This document shows, piece after piece, positions 12,001 through 26,000 of a stretch of DNA of 64,000 nucleotides. Source of the stretch: Cheilinus undulatus (Eukaryota > Chordata > Actinopteri > Labriformes > Labridae). The position numbers and the translations under genes are program-made. The stretch spans positions 23,312,275 to 23,376,274 of the forward strand of contig NC_054881.1 in assembly GCF_018320785.1 (NCBI RefSeq). The letters run 5' to 3'. Positions within the stretch are counted from its first letter, which is position 1; each line of letters opens with the position of its first letter. Below the pieces are notes generated by a model. That model searched no databases. It was not told the origin of the DNA and worked only from the letters and a program-made list of their open reading frames with translations.

Positions 12001-15000
12001 GAAGTATTATACTTCCCTACATTTTAAAAAGCGATGACTACTGAGTAAAAAAGTGTTATACTAAAAGCCAAAACGAGGAGGTTCTAGCTTTCTGCCAACA
12101 AGAACATGGCCAGAAGTTTGACTATCACAGCACATGATGGTCAGTAGCGAGTAGTGGTGTGTCAGTCGTGAACGATCCGGCTCTTTAGTGTGAACGATGG
12201 CAGCCGACACCCTGTTGAGAGCCGTCCACCCCTCCCTCCTGCACAAAAGAGCACAGAATACCAATCTGTCACAGCCGACACTTCCTCATTAACATTAGTG
12301 CTGTGGTTGACTCCATATGTGTGTGTAGCTGCATGTGTTTGTGTGTACGACTTTTAACCGATCAGATCAGTAACAGAAAGGCTGGAGGGGAGGGAGATGA
12401 TGTTGCTCAGTGCTCCGTGACAATTCAGTCTCCGCTCACAGAGAAAGAGAGGAGAAAATGTAGCTATGTAAGTTTCAGCCACCAGTGACAATAAATCCCT
12501 TATTAAAAAAAAAACTTTTTTTTTTTGGAACAAAACATGTAAAATGTAGTAATTCTTTGAGTTTTATGGTTTATTTTTTGTCCCTGTGCTCCATTTAGAG
12601 TTTGATTTATTCGAGAAATATTTTGAGAAAGCTGTGTTATACATTTTATTATTATTATTAGTTATATTTGAATGGAAATCCCAGAAGACTACTTGCACTG
12701 TGTTTTATGTTTTATGTAAAAACATAATAACTTACAGCATTCAGCATGTTAAGAAGTTATAGAACTGGTACTTGATTAAATATAATAGTTTTATATCACG
12801 CATTATGTAAAATATGTGCTATTCTGAGATTTAAAAGGATTTAATCACTTTTCTCAAAAATATATGCAGTTAAATATATGTAGGCTATATATATATATTT
12901 GACCCATGGGTCAAAAATGCTTAATTTGTCTGATTCATTAAAAGCCAAAATGATACTAAATGAAGAGTCCACATCTCATCCTAAACAGTTGTTGCATTTG
13001 ACTCTAAGAAGATATATTTCACTGTATAACCCCCTTAAGTAACAGAAGTAGCGACTCAGTACATTTTAAATGACTTACTTTTTACTTTTACTTGAGTAGA
13101 TTTATAGATTACTATTTTTTTTACTTCTACTTAAGTATAACTTTAATTTTACTCGAGTCCAATAGTCTAGTAGTTTTTCCACCTCAGGTGTCTCCCCATC
13201 AAACAAGAGAGTGACTGGTTTTTGTGATTTAATTCCAGATAAAATATATCCAGATATATATCAGGTTATTGCAGCTGTGCTAAAAATCAATAAGACCTGA
13301 TTTCTGTTCAGCTCCGTGGTTGTGTGACACAACGACAAGTGATGAAGGAGAATCTTGTCCCTTATTTTTCCACATCTGCTACAGTTTTGTAGATGTGTGT
13401 GGCCAGGCGAAATATCGCTGTACGGGACCCCCGCGAAGGGGCGTGTCTGAAAATTTTGCGTCACTTTTGGCGCGTGGACACTCCCAACTCCGCGGATGCG
13501 TCCAGCATAAATCAGGCTACTTAGACAGCTTCCCCTTTTCGCCACAGATCTCCTTTCTATCATTAAATTTTTTTTTGCCAGTATTTTGTAAGTTATTGTA
13601 AATACATTTGTGCTCAGCTGTTTGCGCTGCTGGCTGGTTTTAGTTGCGGACTTAACTCGTTTTCATTCGGGACCTTTTATTGTCTGGAAATGCTCGTCTA
13701 CACCCGACAGGAGCTCCTGCTCCTCAAAGACCTAGCGGGACCACCTGCAGCACCTATCCCGGAGGAGATATGACGAAGAACGCGCCGAGGGACAAGAGCG
13801 GGCGTCAAAGTCAGAGAGAGGAGGGAGAAGGGCATGGGAGTTAGGCCTTTTCTGCCCTTCAGCATCATGGGGAACGTGAGGCCACTTGCCAACAAAATGG
13901 ACGTACTGGCGGACTTGGTGAAGAGCGAGCAGGTCTACAAGGAGTGCAGCTTACTTTGCTTCAGGGAGACATGTCCGGATAGTACAGAGCTAAGCGGCTT
14001 CACTCTGGTCCAAGCAGCCCAGAGAGGAAAGAAGAGGGGAGGAGGTCTTGCCGTCTTTGTTAACACTAAATGGTGTAATCCCAGACGTATTGCTGTGAAG
14101 GACTACACATGCACTCCGGACGTGGAGCTACTGGCTGTGGAATTACGACCGTACTGTCTACTACGGGAGTTTTCCTGCGCCCTTGCTGTCCTCGTTTACA
14201 TCCCACCTTCGGCTGCAGCCTCCAGCGCAAGTGACGTCATCCACGCAGCGATCAGTGGTTTGCAATCACAATACCCCAGAGCCCTCATACTGATCAGACT
14301 GATCGGACTTCAATCATGTCTCTCTCTCTCCTGTCCTGGCGAACTTCACTCAATACATGGACAGTGCTACAAAAGAGAACAGGACCCTTGACCTCATGTA
14401 TGCCAACGTGAAGGGAGCATACAGGTCCACTCCGCTTCCTCCTCTGGGGGTATCAGATCATGGCCTGGTTCACTTCCAGACCACCTACCGGCCTGTGGTA
14501 AGAGACATTTCCAGCACACAGACTGTAAAGGTTTGTTCTAAGGACACAGAGGAGGCCATACAGGAGTGCTTCACTGACATGGAGCCCTTTCAGGAGGGTT
14601 CAAGTGATGACATTGACAATCTCTGTGTGTCCTTTCGCACAGCTTTTCCTCAAGCTCTTAGGACCTTGTGGGCAATATAGTACCTGTTTTTTCCCTTTCA
14701 AAGAAAAATCATATTCTGCTGTCTTTCTACGGTCAAATTTATCATTCACAGAGAATCTTTTTGTGGCACATGAAAAAGGCTGCTTTTTTTGTGTTTTTGT
14801 GTACCTACCTCCAGGTCAGCGTTATCTTGCATTAATAAAAACAATCTAGAAAAATCAATCAGTCCTGTCAATGAAGGTCTTCGACCTGCATGTCATGCAA
14901 GGGCACCAGTTTTAATTTCAGTCAGTTTAATAACCAGTTAAACACTCACAAGAGCTTTAAATTTACAGTTCCCCAATAAAAGCAGCCAAAATACTGTATA

Positions 15001-17003
15001 TTGAGCTTTAAAGTAATAAGTAATCACAACACCAGTGATTTTAAATGTTCTGATGGAAAGAAAACTAAGAATACTGGTCTACTCAAAAGACACTCATGTG
15101 CTGTCATGTCTGCAGCACTTCCTGTCTGCACTCTCAGTATGACACTTTTGCAGGCCCTGGGTTCAGGTTAGAGGTTATAAATATTTGCTCCATAATCTGC
15201 CATGTGCAGTTTACTTTTCATATACAGTTAACATTTAACAAACAGGTTAATTGATGAAAACAAATGCACTATTTTGCACAACTATGAGGGCACTTTCCAT
15301 ATCTATTCTCTAAAATCAACCCTTTTTTTTCTTTAGCTATTAAGTGCCAGTTAATAACCAAATTTGTCTCAAAACAATGTGCAAAGGGGACATGGTTATG
15401 ACTGCACCCTCTACTATATTTATTTGTTGAGCCCCAGTTAATGTTGTTTCCACCAAACTTAAGTGGCAAGGAGAACTTAAATCAGGCTGAAATTTTGAGC
15501 AGAACCAAACTGGTGATGAACAGCCATCTGGCAAAGCTATGTTAGAGTTGTCAAAGGATAGTTGGAAATGCAGTGAGAAAGAGGGAGATTCAGAAAGCAA
15601 GAAAACAAGCAGAGCAACTTTCATAAATGAGATAAATTTATGGCTGTCTTGGCCATTAATCCATCTAAAAATTATTGTCTTGGATATGGCTGTAGTATCA
15701 GAAATAATTGTACCAATATGTGAGGAATTAGCAGAAACAGCCATGCTTGCTAAAAGACTCAACATTCCCTTATTAACATTAGCAGCGAAGAAGTGAGGAT
15801 AACGCCACATAGTCAGAGAATAATCTCCGTTATTCGCTGCACATCCGCTCAAAGGCATGTGTGTACTCAGACAAAAAGTGAGCTGGTACACAAATTATCC
15901 AAATATTTTATTATATATATTGTATTCAAGTGAAAAAAAAATGTTTCTTTGGTTAAAATGTACTTTAGTAGAGGAAAAGTACTGGTCTATAAATTTACTC
16001 AAGTCAAAGTACATCATTTAAACTTTACTCAGAGCATTGAGTAGCTACAAAACATGATATTTAATCATTTGCTTTCTGTTTTCTTCTGTTCTTAAGGACA
16101 GACCTGACAACACTTAACTTTTTTTATGTTATACAAATCTACAACATGATCTTATTTCTGCAAAATTAAATTAACTTGGTTTACTTGATTAATTAATTTC
16201 ACCTTTTGGCTCATACTGCTAAAGTGAGTGAGTAAAGCCACTGTAGCTTATGTACATCTACAGGGGAACTCATTAGATTTATGGTGCTACTCTAGGGTTA
16301 AGAGAAATGACAGCATTTACACTGCCACGTGGAAAAAGTCATTTAATGCTAGACACTGGCTTTACCGTAAGTGAAGACAAATTCACCTCAGAGGCATAAG
16401 AGGACTATCAGATGATGATAGATGATGACTGCTGTTGTTGTTCTTAGATTATGCAGATTTGAGATGAATGCAACTAAAGCTTAAAAAATCCACATACCAG
16501 TTCATACAGTCAGGATCAACTGAGATGCCTGATGACACATTTTTGCTCCAATATTTCAACAAGTTCAGTAAAAATCTACATTTTTCCTCAATACTGTCTG
16601 TCAGGCACTAAAGATAATATATATCACATTTCAATATTGTTATACAATTTTGAGATTGTTCATCTTGTTTGTCTTAACATTTTAATGATGCTAGGAACAC
16701 TTTGAAACAGTGAGTGGATGTAGTGTATGACTAATTCCTATGTCTGCACACTCAATTACAAAGTACTTGTAATGAAATGACTCACAGTGGGACACATCAC
16801 TTGAAGAATCAGTAAACTTTAGGTACAAATTATGACTCAGTATCGAGGGGAAAAAGTTTCATTTTACAGTATTTTCAGATTGGGACTCTGTACATTTTCC
16901 CTTTTAAATTAGCTTACAGTGCGCCCAGAAAACTTCCAGAAGTGTTCAGGTTATCATCATGTTTGAATACAAGCTGTTACATTTTTATACTCCAACTTTT
17001 TCT

Positions 17004-17037
<34 letters not shown>

Positions 17038-20000
17038 AATCTCCCCACATAAATTTTCTGTACAATGTTGGGATGAGCTGATGTGAAAGCACAGCATCAA
17101 ATCCACCCCAGTGAGTGAAAAGGGGTGGTTATGTTTATATCCTGTGGCTGCTGCTCGACCATAGACAGCATAGAGGTCCAAACCAGTGCTGTTTGCACGT
17201 GATTAAACAACTTAATTTCATTTTCTGTTTGCCAATTTGCTCCTCTCCTCTCTTTTGTTGACAATGTAATTCTACTGAACTAGCGACAGCAGTCAAATAC
17301 AGACAAATATTAAAATTAAGGTGTTGTATAGAGGACTCTTTAGCTTCTTCTGCCACTTTTATGTCCTTTTAACATCATGTTTTACCTCCTGGGACAACCT
17401 TATATTTCTCTCTCCTGTCTGACAGGTAGAGTCTTGCTGTGGGATGCAAATGTGAACAACCACCTCAGACAGATTTCATAACCGGCCTAAAATTGTCAAA
17501 ACATTTTCAGGAGTGAGTGCATGAAAACAGTCAAACCTGCTGATATGCAGCTGATGTAGTGTTCACCCTTGTCTCGTCCGTTAACATCCAATGATTTAAT
17601 CGTATCCTTTGAAAATCACAAAACAACAAACATATGTAAAATGTTTATAATATGCATTAATGCTTAGATATTAACATTAGCTTTTGAGTGAACAAATCAG
17701 CACAAAAAGTGACAATGTAATTATTGTAGTGAAAGGCTAATGAATACTTTTAGGGTTTTTTTGAATAGCGATTTCCTATCTATGACATTATGATTTACCC
17801 TGTTTACCAAGCCTTCTATTAACCAAGCAAACACACTGTTTTATTATGAATTCACCATCCCTTTTAATAAAAAAGATGTCAAGGACTTTTGAGAGGGGAT
17901 GAGCTGTTTGATCTCTGACAAGAGTGCGTCAGTCTGCACCTCATCTATCTGGGCTTTAACAGCCTCTGATCCTCAGAGGCTAAAAGAAATGTTTAGCCAG
18001 ATACGACAACGTTATGATCAAATGAGGACGAGAAAGGTTAGACAGGGACAGGTTAAAGTGTTTATAAAAGGCAGCAGGAGACTTGAAACCCAGGCAGCAT
18101 GCTTTGCAAAGCTTGATTTGGAGTTGATAGGTGAGAACTGAAATGGCTCCCTCACAGTACTGTTACTATGTCTTCCAATCTATCAGTGCAGTGCACACAT
18201 AACAGCCATGCAGGATTTAACACAGCAGAGATCATTTTTAGTTTTCTCTTCTGTGGGGTGTGCTGACATTTTTTAGTTTTAAATAACTTGTTTATTTAGG
18301 TTTAAAGAACTTTCGTATTGAATAGTGTTGGATGGTTTTATGTTTCTGAATGAATGAATTTCATACACTTTATACTCAAGGGCCAAGCAAGGGGCAACAG
18401 TGGAAAGTTAGTTATAGCTAAACATTCTGTGCAGCACATTAGTTTCATGTTCTGTCCTGACACTATGTTGAATTGAATTGTCTTTTTAAATAAAACAAAC
18501 TAAAATTAATCAATATAGTATTGCTTTGACTTGCCCCACTCTTCCACTCTAATGAAAGGAAGATGTAAAATTAGCATTAAACTTCTTTTTCATTTATGTG
18601 AAGTACTCGACATGGTTCCTGTACAAATAAGACTGAGAAGATTATGATGAAGTAATTTAGATTTAAATTAAACAGACTTTGGGGCGCCCCATGTATGCGG
18701 TCAGCCCAGGTTGGAATCCAGCCTGTGTCTCTCCCCAGCTCTCTCATCCCTGTTTCCGATTCTGTCCACTAGTGCTGTCCTCTGTCAAAAAAAGACATAA
18801 AAAGCCAAGAAATAAATCTTAAAAATTAAAAACTAAACAGATTTAATTGTTAGTAAATAGTCTTTCTCATGGGGAAGTAAATTAATCAAACTGCAACAGT
18901 AGTTTTTTGTGAAAACTCAATCCAAATTATTCATTTAAAAGAAAAAATGCTGAAATATTTTATCAAAGAAACTGTTTTTGAGCTATTGCTTCTCAAATGT
19001 GAAGTCAGGTTGATTTTTTTGTATCATAACTGTAAAGTGAATATGCCTCCTGGTCATTGTTGCCAGATAGAGATGCACAATACTGGATTTTTGCAGATGC
19101 AGTATCTGACACGCAGATGTTAACAATTGAATTTTAGTTGATACTGATATTGATGCAGATATTTAAATGTCTTCAGACCTTAAAGCTCAGTCCTTAAAAA
19201 CATAATTTAAATTTTGAGGACAAACAAATTGAGACGTTTCAGTCTCATTTTAAAATGTAAGGCGTGATGATGGGAAAAAAAGCTTCAGCTGACATAGGTC
19301 TGTTGGTCCAGCCTAAAACTCCACTAACTTATTTTATTGTCTGGCCAATGTTTACAGCTGATATAGGCAAGTTTTTGTAGCCAAAATATTGATTGTAAAT
19401 ATCGGCAGAAATTTTCTTATTAGCCGATGCCAATAATTTCATTGCTAAGCTAATATCTGCAGATACTGATATCATACCAATAATGCCATGCATCCCTACT
19501 GCCAGTTATAGTGAGAACAGCGACCTGGTCCATGAAAACAAGCCCAAGAGAAGTGACTTGCCTTTTTTGATACTGTAAAATCCTTAATTTAAGTAATTCC
19601 TGTTTATGCTACAGTCTTGTTTAATCTCACTTGTCATTACTGAGGGATGTTACCAGTCAAACCAACACTCATTGGTAACGTAACACTAGTACACAGTATA
19701 CTTTCAGTTATCTTTAAATGCATGATTATGACCTAAGAAGAAATAAAAGTGGTTAGAAAGTGTTGCCAAACCCCACTGGTCTGGTCTGTCTTATTTAGTA
19801 CTGTAGTGCATTCTTAGCGGTGAAGCGGCTCTTTATATTACACAATGAATGGGGGAATTTGTGATCGTGTTGGACAGATCTCATGCAACATGTTGCACAG
19901 GAGGAGTTTAGACAAGAAGGAGAAAGGTCATTACAAATAAGCAAGTACAATTAATGATAGTAATAAATAGTTTAATTGTACCAATTTTTGTCTTGGGCTA

Positions 20001-23000
20001 AAAGAGTGATTGAGACATCTTTAGCATACTGTCATACATCTTTTCAACAGTTACTTGGAGAGAAACCTCAGGTTTGAACTTCTATTTTTAGATGTTGCAC
20101 AGTCTTAATTGCATGCACATGCTGCAGACACGTGCCCATGGTAATTTTTTCTCCACCTCCTCTGAACTGCAAACTTGAAGTGTACACTTTCCCATTAATT
20201 ACGTCTAGGACAGTGCAGTCTTTTGCCATGGACACATTTTATTCCCTCTGGGGTCATGGGGTAAAGATGCAATCAATGAAAACACATGAGGATATCAGAC
20301 AAAGGGTTGGTAACTGAAGGGAAATAAAGGAGACACGTGGCACTTAAAAACAGGAGACGATTGAGGAGGAAAGAGAAAATGATGAAGAAGGTGGAGGATC
20401 ATTAATGCAATCATGAATGGGGGGACTTGGCTGCCAAGCATGCAACAATCAAAGGGACGAGGAATAAAGATGCAAAGATGAGGCGCCAATTAATGTGGAG
20501 GTGATGTAGACGTTGCTAGGACTTGGCAATAAGGGAAAAAATATTGCATAGATATAAACTGAATAAACCATGTAGCCTCAGTGTCTCAGATTACACCTGC
20601 GCCAATCCACCCTGAGGCAGAACCAGCCAATGACAAGAGGAGGACATGTATGAATCTGCAGCCCTACGGTGCAAGTGTGAGGATGCAAGCTCAAAAAGTG
20701 TGTTTTTGTCTGCATGCGTGTGTATGTATCATGTGCATGTCTTGATATTTGTTTCCTACTCTGTTGTGTTTGCACACTTGTGATGCTGCTTAAAGTTTAA
20801 GGTTTTCCTTAGCATTTTAGATTTTGCAACAGGTATTTCTGCAGGGGCATTCAGATTTTGGAGCATCATTAACTGACTTATACCCAATTTAAACCCAAAT
20901 CTACCCAAAGTACTGCAAAATGGACACAAAAAGGGGCTTGTGCATTGAACCCCTCTGTTTGAAGTACTTGGATGAATATTTGACAGGTTATGAAACAGAC
21001 TCAGTGTTCCTTTGATGACTCTGTATGACCTACAGAAGCAAACCAGACTATCATATGCTTTTCTATAGTTAATGTTAATGCCTTTTAATCTACCACAAAG
21101 TCTTATTCAAAATAAACATCTTCACACAATGCAGATCAAATTTCTAAGTCAGTTTTCCTGCAAAAGATTGTAAGACAGATCAAATAAAGGAAGACAAAAG
21201 TTCATATCAGAGAACATTTCTCATGCACAGTGCAGCCGACTGTGATCGGACGTACTGCTTTGTTTACAGAGACTTCAATCAATACACACCCTTTTCCACC
21301 AAGCCAGTTCCAGAGTGGTGCCAGTTCCAGGGCAGTGCTGGTTGTGGTTGGCGCCACTCTACCAGAGACAGTGTTATGGTTATGGAAAACAAAGAACTGG
21401 TGTTGATTAAGCACTGGATCCAAACTGATCCTGAATTTAACTTGGTCCACCAAGTTTTGATGGCAACAAAAAAACCCTCCTTTTATCAATTAGAAATTTC
21501 AAGCAGAACCAGACTGGTGATGAACAGCCATCTGCCGAAGCAATATTAGGGTTGTTAAGGGATAGAGGGAAATGCAGTGAGAGAGAGGAGGGAGATTTAT
21601 TATAAATATAGTAACTATAATTAGAAAGAAAGAAAAGAAGCAGGGTAACAATAATGAATGAGATACTTATGGCCAGGACAGCCCTAAATGAGATATTTAG
21701 GCCTGTCCTGGCCATTAAGGCATATAAAATATTTTCTTCGATCTGGCTGTAATATTAGTATTATTTGTAATAATATGTAAAGAATTGGCAGTAATAACCA
21801 TGATTGATAAAAGACTCAACATTCCTTTATTAGCATAAGCAGCAAGGATAATGATGAAATAGAGAGGATTTATACTGCTAATTCTAGCAGTTAAAGATGA
21901 GAGGCTCTAAGATTCACTATTCCACTATTCCATTTCTAATATTTATAATAATGGTGCGGTGGTTTTGGCATTTACTGGAACCTTTTAACTAGTAAAAAGA
22001 CAGTATTTAAATCCCACAGCCAGGTGACTCTCAATCAAAACAATACAAACAATTTCATCATGTAGCAGGTAATCATAGGCGTTATTCCCAGTCACTCCAG
22101 CCCCCTACCACATCCAAGATACTTTTTGGGGTTGAACGTGTAGCTGATGGCAGATAATACAGTAATCATGGTCTGTCATAAGTAAGCAGTACAAAATGTG
22201 AATTGAATACAGCAACAGAACAGCAGCATCTAGTACAGTAGCAGCTTCACACTCTTATATAGCAGATTTGGACACAACATTCAGCGTTTTACAACAATAG
22301 ACATGCTGTGTCTGTGGTTATTGGCCTCACTTTAGTGCAACAGTTGGAGATACATATGTTGTCCATCTTTATGTAAAACCTATGCTTATCCAATTTGCCT
22401 GTTTAAAAGTCTATAGATCTTCTAATCATGTATTGTTTTAGACCAGAAAATTCCTGGTAAAAATCAGACTTTTGGGCACTGGTTGCCTAATGGTAGTGTC
22501 CCCGTGTCTTGTGCACAGAGGCTGTTATCTTGGAGGCCACAGCCTGGGTTCAGATCCAGCCTGTGGCTCCTTTCCCTGCATGTTGTTCCCTTCTCTCTTT
22601 CCCTGGTCTCTGACACTACCCCCTCCCATGTCTGAATAAAGGCATAAAAGCTACTGAATGGTGTTTTACAACTTGAATGTGGCATCTTTAGACACAAATA
22701 GCCCCCACTTTTATGACCCAGATTTCTGCTAAATGAAAGGTTCCTTCCATCCACTCTGTCCACCTTATATCATCTCCTCTTTTCCTCTGTTATGCAGTGT
22801 TTTCTGTCAGCTCACCTTCAGCTGACCTGCTGTGTCGCTCTGCTGGTGCTCATTATCCGCTCTGATGGTGCCCCCGCGCCCTACCTGCTCTCTCCTGCCG
22901 AACACACCTGCTGTGATTCTGTGACCCACTTCTCTGCTTGTGTGTGTGTGTGTCAAGCTCTGTGTCTGTGTGTGTGTGTGTGTGTGTGTGGGCGCTTAAT

Positions 23001-26000
23001 TCAGTGCTTTGGTTGGGTTTTGTCAAACGAGTGTAATCAGGTCAGGTGATTATCTAACTGTCTGCTCTGTGAGAGCAGCTGCTGGTCACTTTACTTTGGT
23101 TTAACCCAGCTGACTCACAGGGTCTAACAGGTGCAGTTCATTGCGTTGTGAAGTGCAGAAAATAACTCAGAATACTGTTATTTCCTGTGAAATAAACTGA
23201 ACCTCAAACATTTATCATTTTAAACTTAGTGAAGCTGTGATATATTTCTGACATCGGCAGATGTTTTAGGTCAGATGTCTCATCTTTTTCAATGTGCTGA
23301 AGACTTGAGAGTTTTTCAAAGAGCTAAATCATCTCTTCTTGGGTTTATTTCTGTTAATCAACTGACTCATTAAGAAGTATAATTTTGTCATCGTTGCTGC
23401 AGCTTAATTACTAATAAGCCATTCTCTTTCTCTCTCCCAGCTCACAGTAAGTGCCCTTCCCTCATAGACTGTGCCGTGGAGCGTCGGCAGAACTGCAGGG
23501 AGGGATCCAACCACTGTGGCCCCTGCTTTAAGTTTTTTGTGGAGAATGAGGAAGGAAAATGCGTGAAGAGGAAGTACCATCATAATGGTATGGAATAAAA
23601 TGTCATGCACAGCTACACACGTGCAGCTTTGTATTCTTAACAAAGGCTTAAATTACACTCTTTAAGATGTGTGAAGTTGAAACCTTTTTTTCTTTTTAAA
23701 ACCAGTAAGGTTGATATCCTAGGTTAAAGTGAAGTGAATGGATTCAGAAAGAGGACTAATCAGAGACATACATCCTTAAAAAGAGTGTTTTTCTTTTGCA
23801 TCGATTGGCTAACATTTTGTACATTTATATGCACTTTATGAATGCACTTTTCAATACTTTAATTACTTTAAAACACATTAAAGAAAATACCTTGAATGCT
23901 CTCTAACCTCATATCTGCTTGTTTTTACTTACAAAAATGTGCTAGTGCAGGGTGATTAATTGAGTTTCAATTAGGATTATGATTTTGACTGCCCAGATCA
24001 TAGAAACAAAATAAACATGGCTAAACGATTACTCTGCGATGTGCCGTGAAGCGCTTATTTCGAAATGCACACACATATCTTTCCTTTAAAGCACAGCGCA
24101 TGCCTGCATTTAATGTTAATTTTTACTTTTTACAGTAAATCAAACAGTTCAATTGTCTATTTCTTACCCTGGTAAGAATGTAAGGTACGGTACATGAATG
24201 GAATCCATTCCAAAATAAAAGTGCTACTTATTTTTTATTTGATAAGACCACCAATGTTTTTAAACAATGCTTTTTCTTCTGAATGTGTTTACGGGCAGTT
24301 ATGTTGTCATTACAGTCACTGTGCAAAATTGTACGGACCTTTCTTCAGGTCTCTGTCAAACTATCTTCACAGAAACAGTCATGAATCACAAAGGCCATTT
24401 GGATATGGGGTTTTAATGATTTGACGGATCATGTTACAGTGATATTCATTCATTTAAGATATCTCTTCTTCCCTCCCTGCTATGTTTCTTAAGCGGATGT
24501 TTTTTTTAAATGTAAAAGAAATCATTTCCTGAGATCTGTACACTTTAACCACTGCTGTGAGGTTTAACCCTCTGAGCCTTATGCTGTTTTTTTAAACCAT
24601 TGTGTCTCGCCTGGACTTTTTGTCTTTAAAAGCTTGTCACATCCACACAGTGAACCTATGTTTATGTACATCTCTTCCACCTGTGGTGCCGTTCCTGAGT
24701 GGAATATGGTGCACTCACTCTGGTCAAACAAACTATATATTTTTGGTGTTTCGTCTAGTGTGATTGTGCCCTCAGGCTGTTTCTGTAGTGTGATTTTTAT
24801 TGCATTGTCTGATACATACGACATGCTGGTTGCTACAGCCATTAAGAATACCATATATCATCAGGTTTTTTGCTAATGTTTTTTTTTTCTTTTGTAGATT
24901 TTGTAAAGGCATCAGCATGTTAATCTAGCCAGCGAAGAAAGAATAAATACCAGAGCTTTTTATTAAAGTAATGAACAGCCAGGTTATTTGTATTCTAATA
25001 AGAACCTCGATTCTTGTTGGATAACCTGCTTAAGTTTTCAATGAGATGCAGCCTTTGCCTCTCTCTGGTTATAATTGAAATATTAGAGTGCAAGTTAGAG
25101 TACCGACTGACTCATAGTCACTTTCTCCTTGTTTTCTTGAACATCGTCACTCTACATTCAATCTTTGTCACTGCCTCTTTTCCTTTCAGTTCATCTGCTC
25201 ATCCTGTGTCCTACATCTCTTTTCCACTCCCCCCTTTTCTCTCTATTGATTCCCTCCCTCTCCTCCTCCTCCTGCCAGTCTCAGTTTGATCTCTTTCCCC
25301 TCTCAGTATTTCTCCTGTATCTCATCCAATTTGCTCCCCTCTTGTCCAGTCTTTCCTCTCTATGTTCTTGTTGTGATCCTCGCTCTATGTCCTTCTATCA
25401 TGCATATCTCTGACAACTCTGCTGCAGTCTGATCCTCTGTGTTTTTAATCCAGCTCTGCCCCTGCTGGGTCTGCACACACATACATTTAGCCCTGCTCAG
25501 GCAGATTTAATCACTTAGATGACATGCATCTCCCTCTCCTCTCTCTCTCGCCCTTCATCTCCATCTCTGACTCTAATTTCATTCGATGAAACGAGCCATG
25601 CAGCAAGAACAAATCTTATTTTTCGGATTTCCAAAGCAGGACATCACCGTACTGGCTCACACACAATAATTCAAGACAGTGCGACAGAAATTAGAAGGAG
25701 AAATGGAAATATCATGAGCGCCTGGCACGTGTATGTGTATGTGTATTTATGCCTGCAAGTGGGCACGTGTTTGTGTGTTCCCTGAAGGATTAATAATTCA
25801 GATGGGTCTGCTGCTGGAGAGGATACAGCTCAAACTTGGCAGCAGCATGCGAGAGAGGCAAACATGACAAGGAGAGGAGTGTAAGCATTTATTAGAGAGA
25901 AAGGTCAGGAGAAGGAGGGTTGTTTTTTTTTTTTTTTTTTTTGCATCACACTGACATTATGTTAAGGCCCGTGTTGTGAATTCAGAGTATCATAGGCCGC

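Larger units (their letters stand above)
1849..23440 (+). other. npdc1: npdc1 intron 1 (21.6 kb)
   Basis: Very long first intron bounded by GTAAAA and TCTCCCAG. It is mainly unique AT-rich sequence with many mobile-element copies, listed separately: a Tc1 tail, SINEs, hAT elements and a LINE. Parts such as 3300-8400 and 16050-18650 show no gene and no repeat I could name. Long first introns of neuronal genes often hold enhancers, but I can only point to candidates. Confidence 0.85.

Noticed and set aside
13834..14391. 185-codon open frame as a host gene
   Set aside because: Its residues match a LINE endonuclease, and the frame is broken on both sides.
15340..15891. 183-codon minus-strand open frame
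   Set aside because: It lies in a dispersed repeat with a second copy at 21435-21860, has no domain, and is not kept open in the second copy.
25014..25413. Ser/Leu/Pro-rich open frames
   Set aside because: They are translations of a pyrimidine-rich tract.
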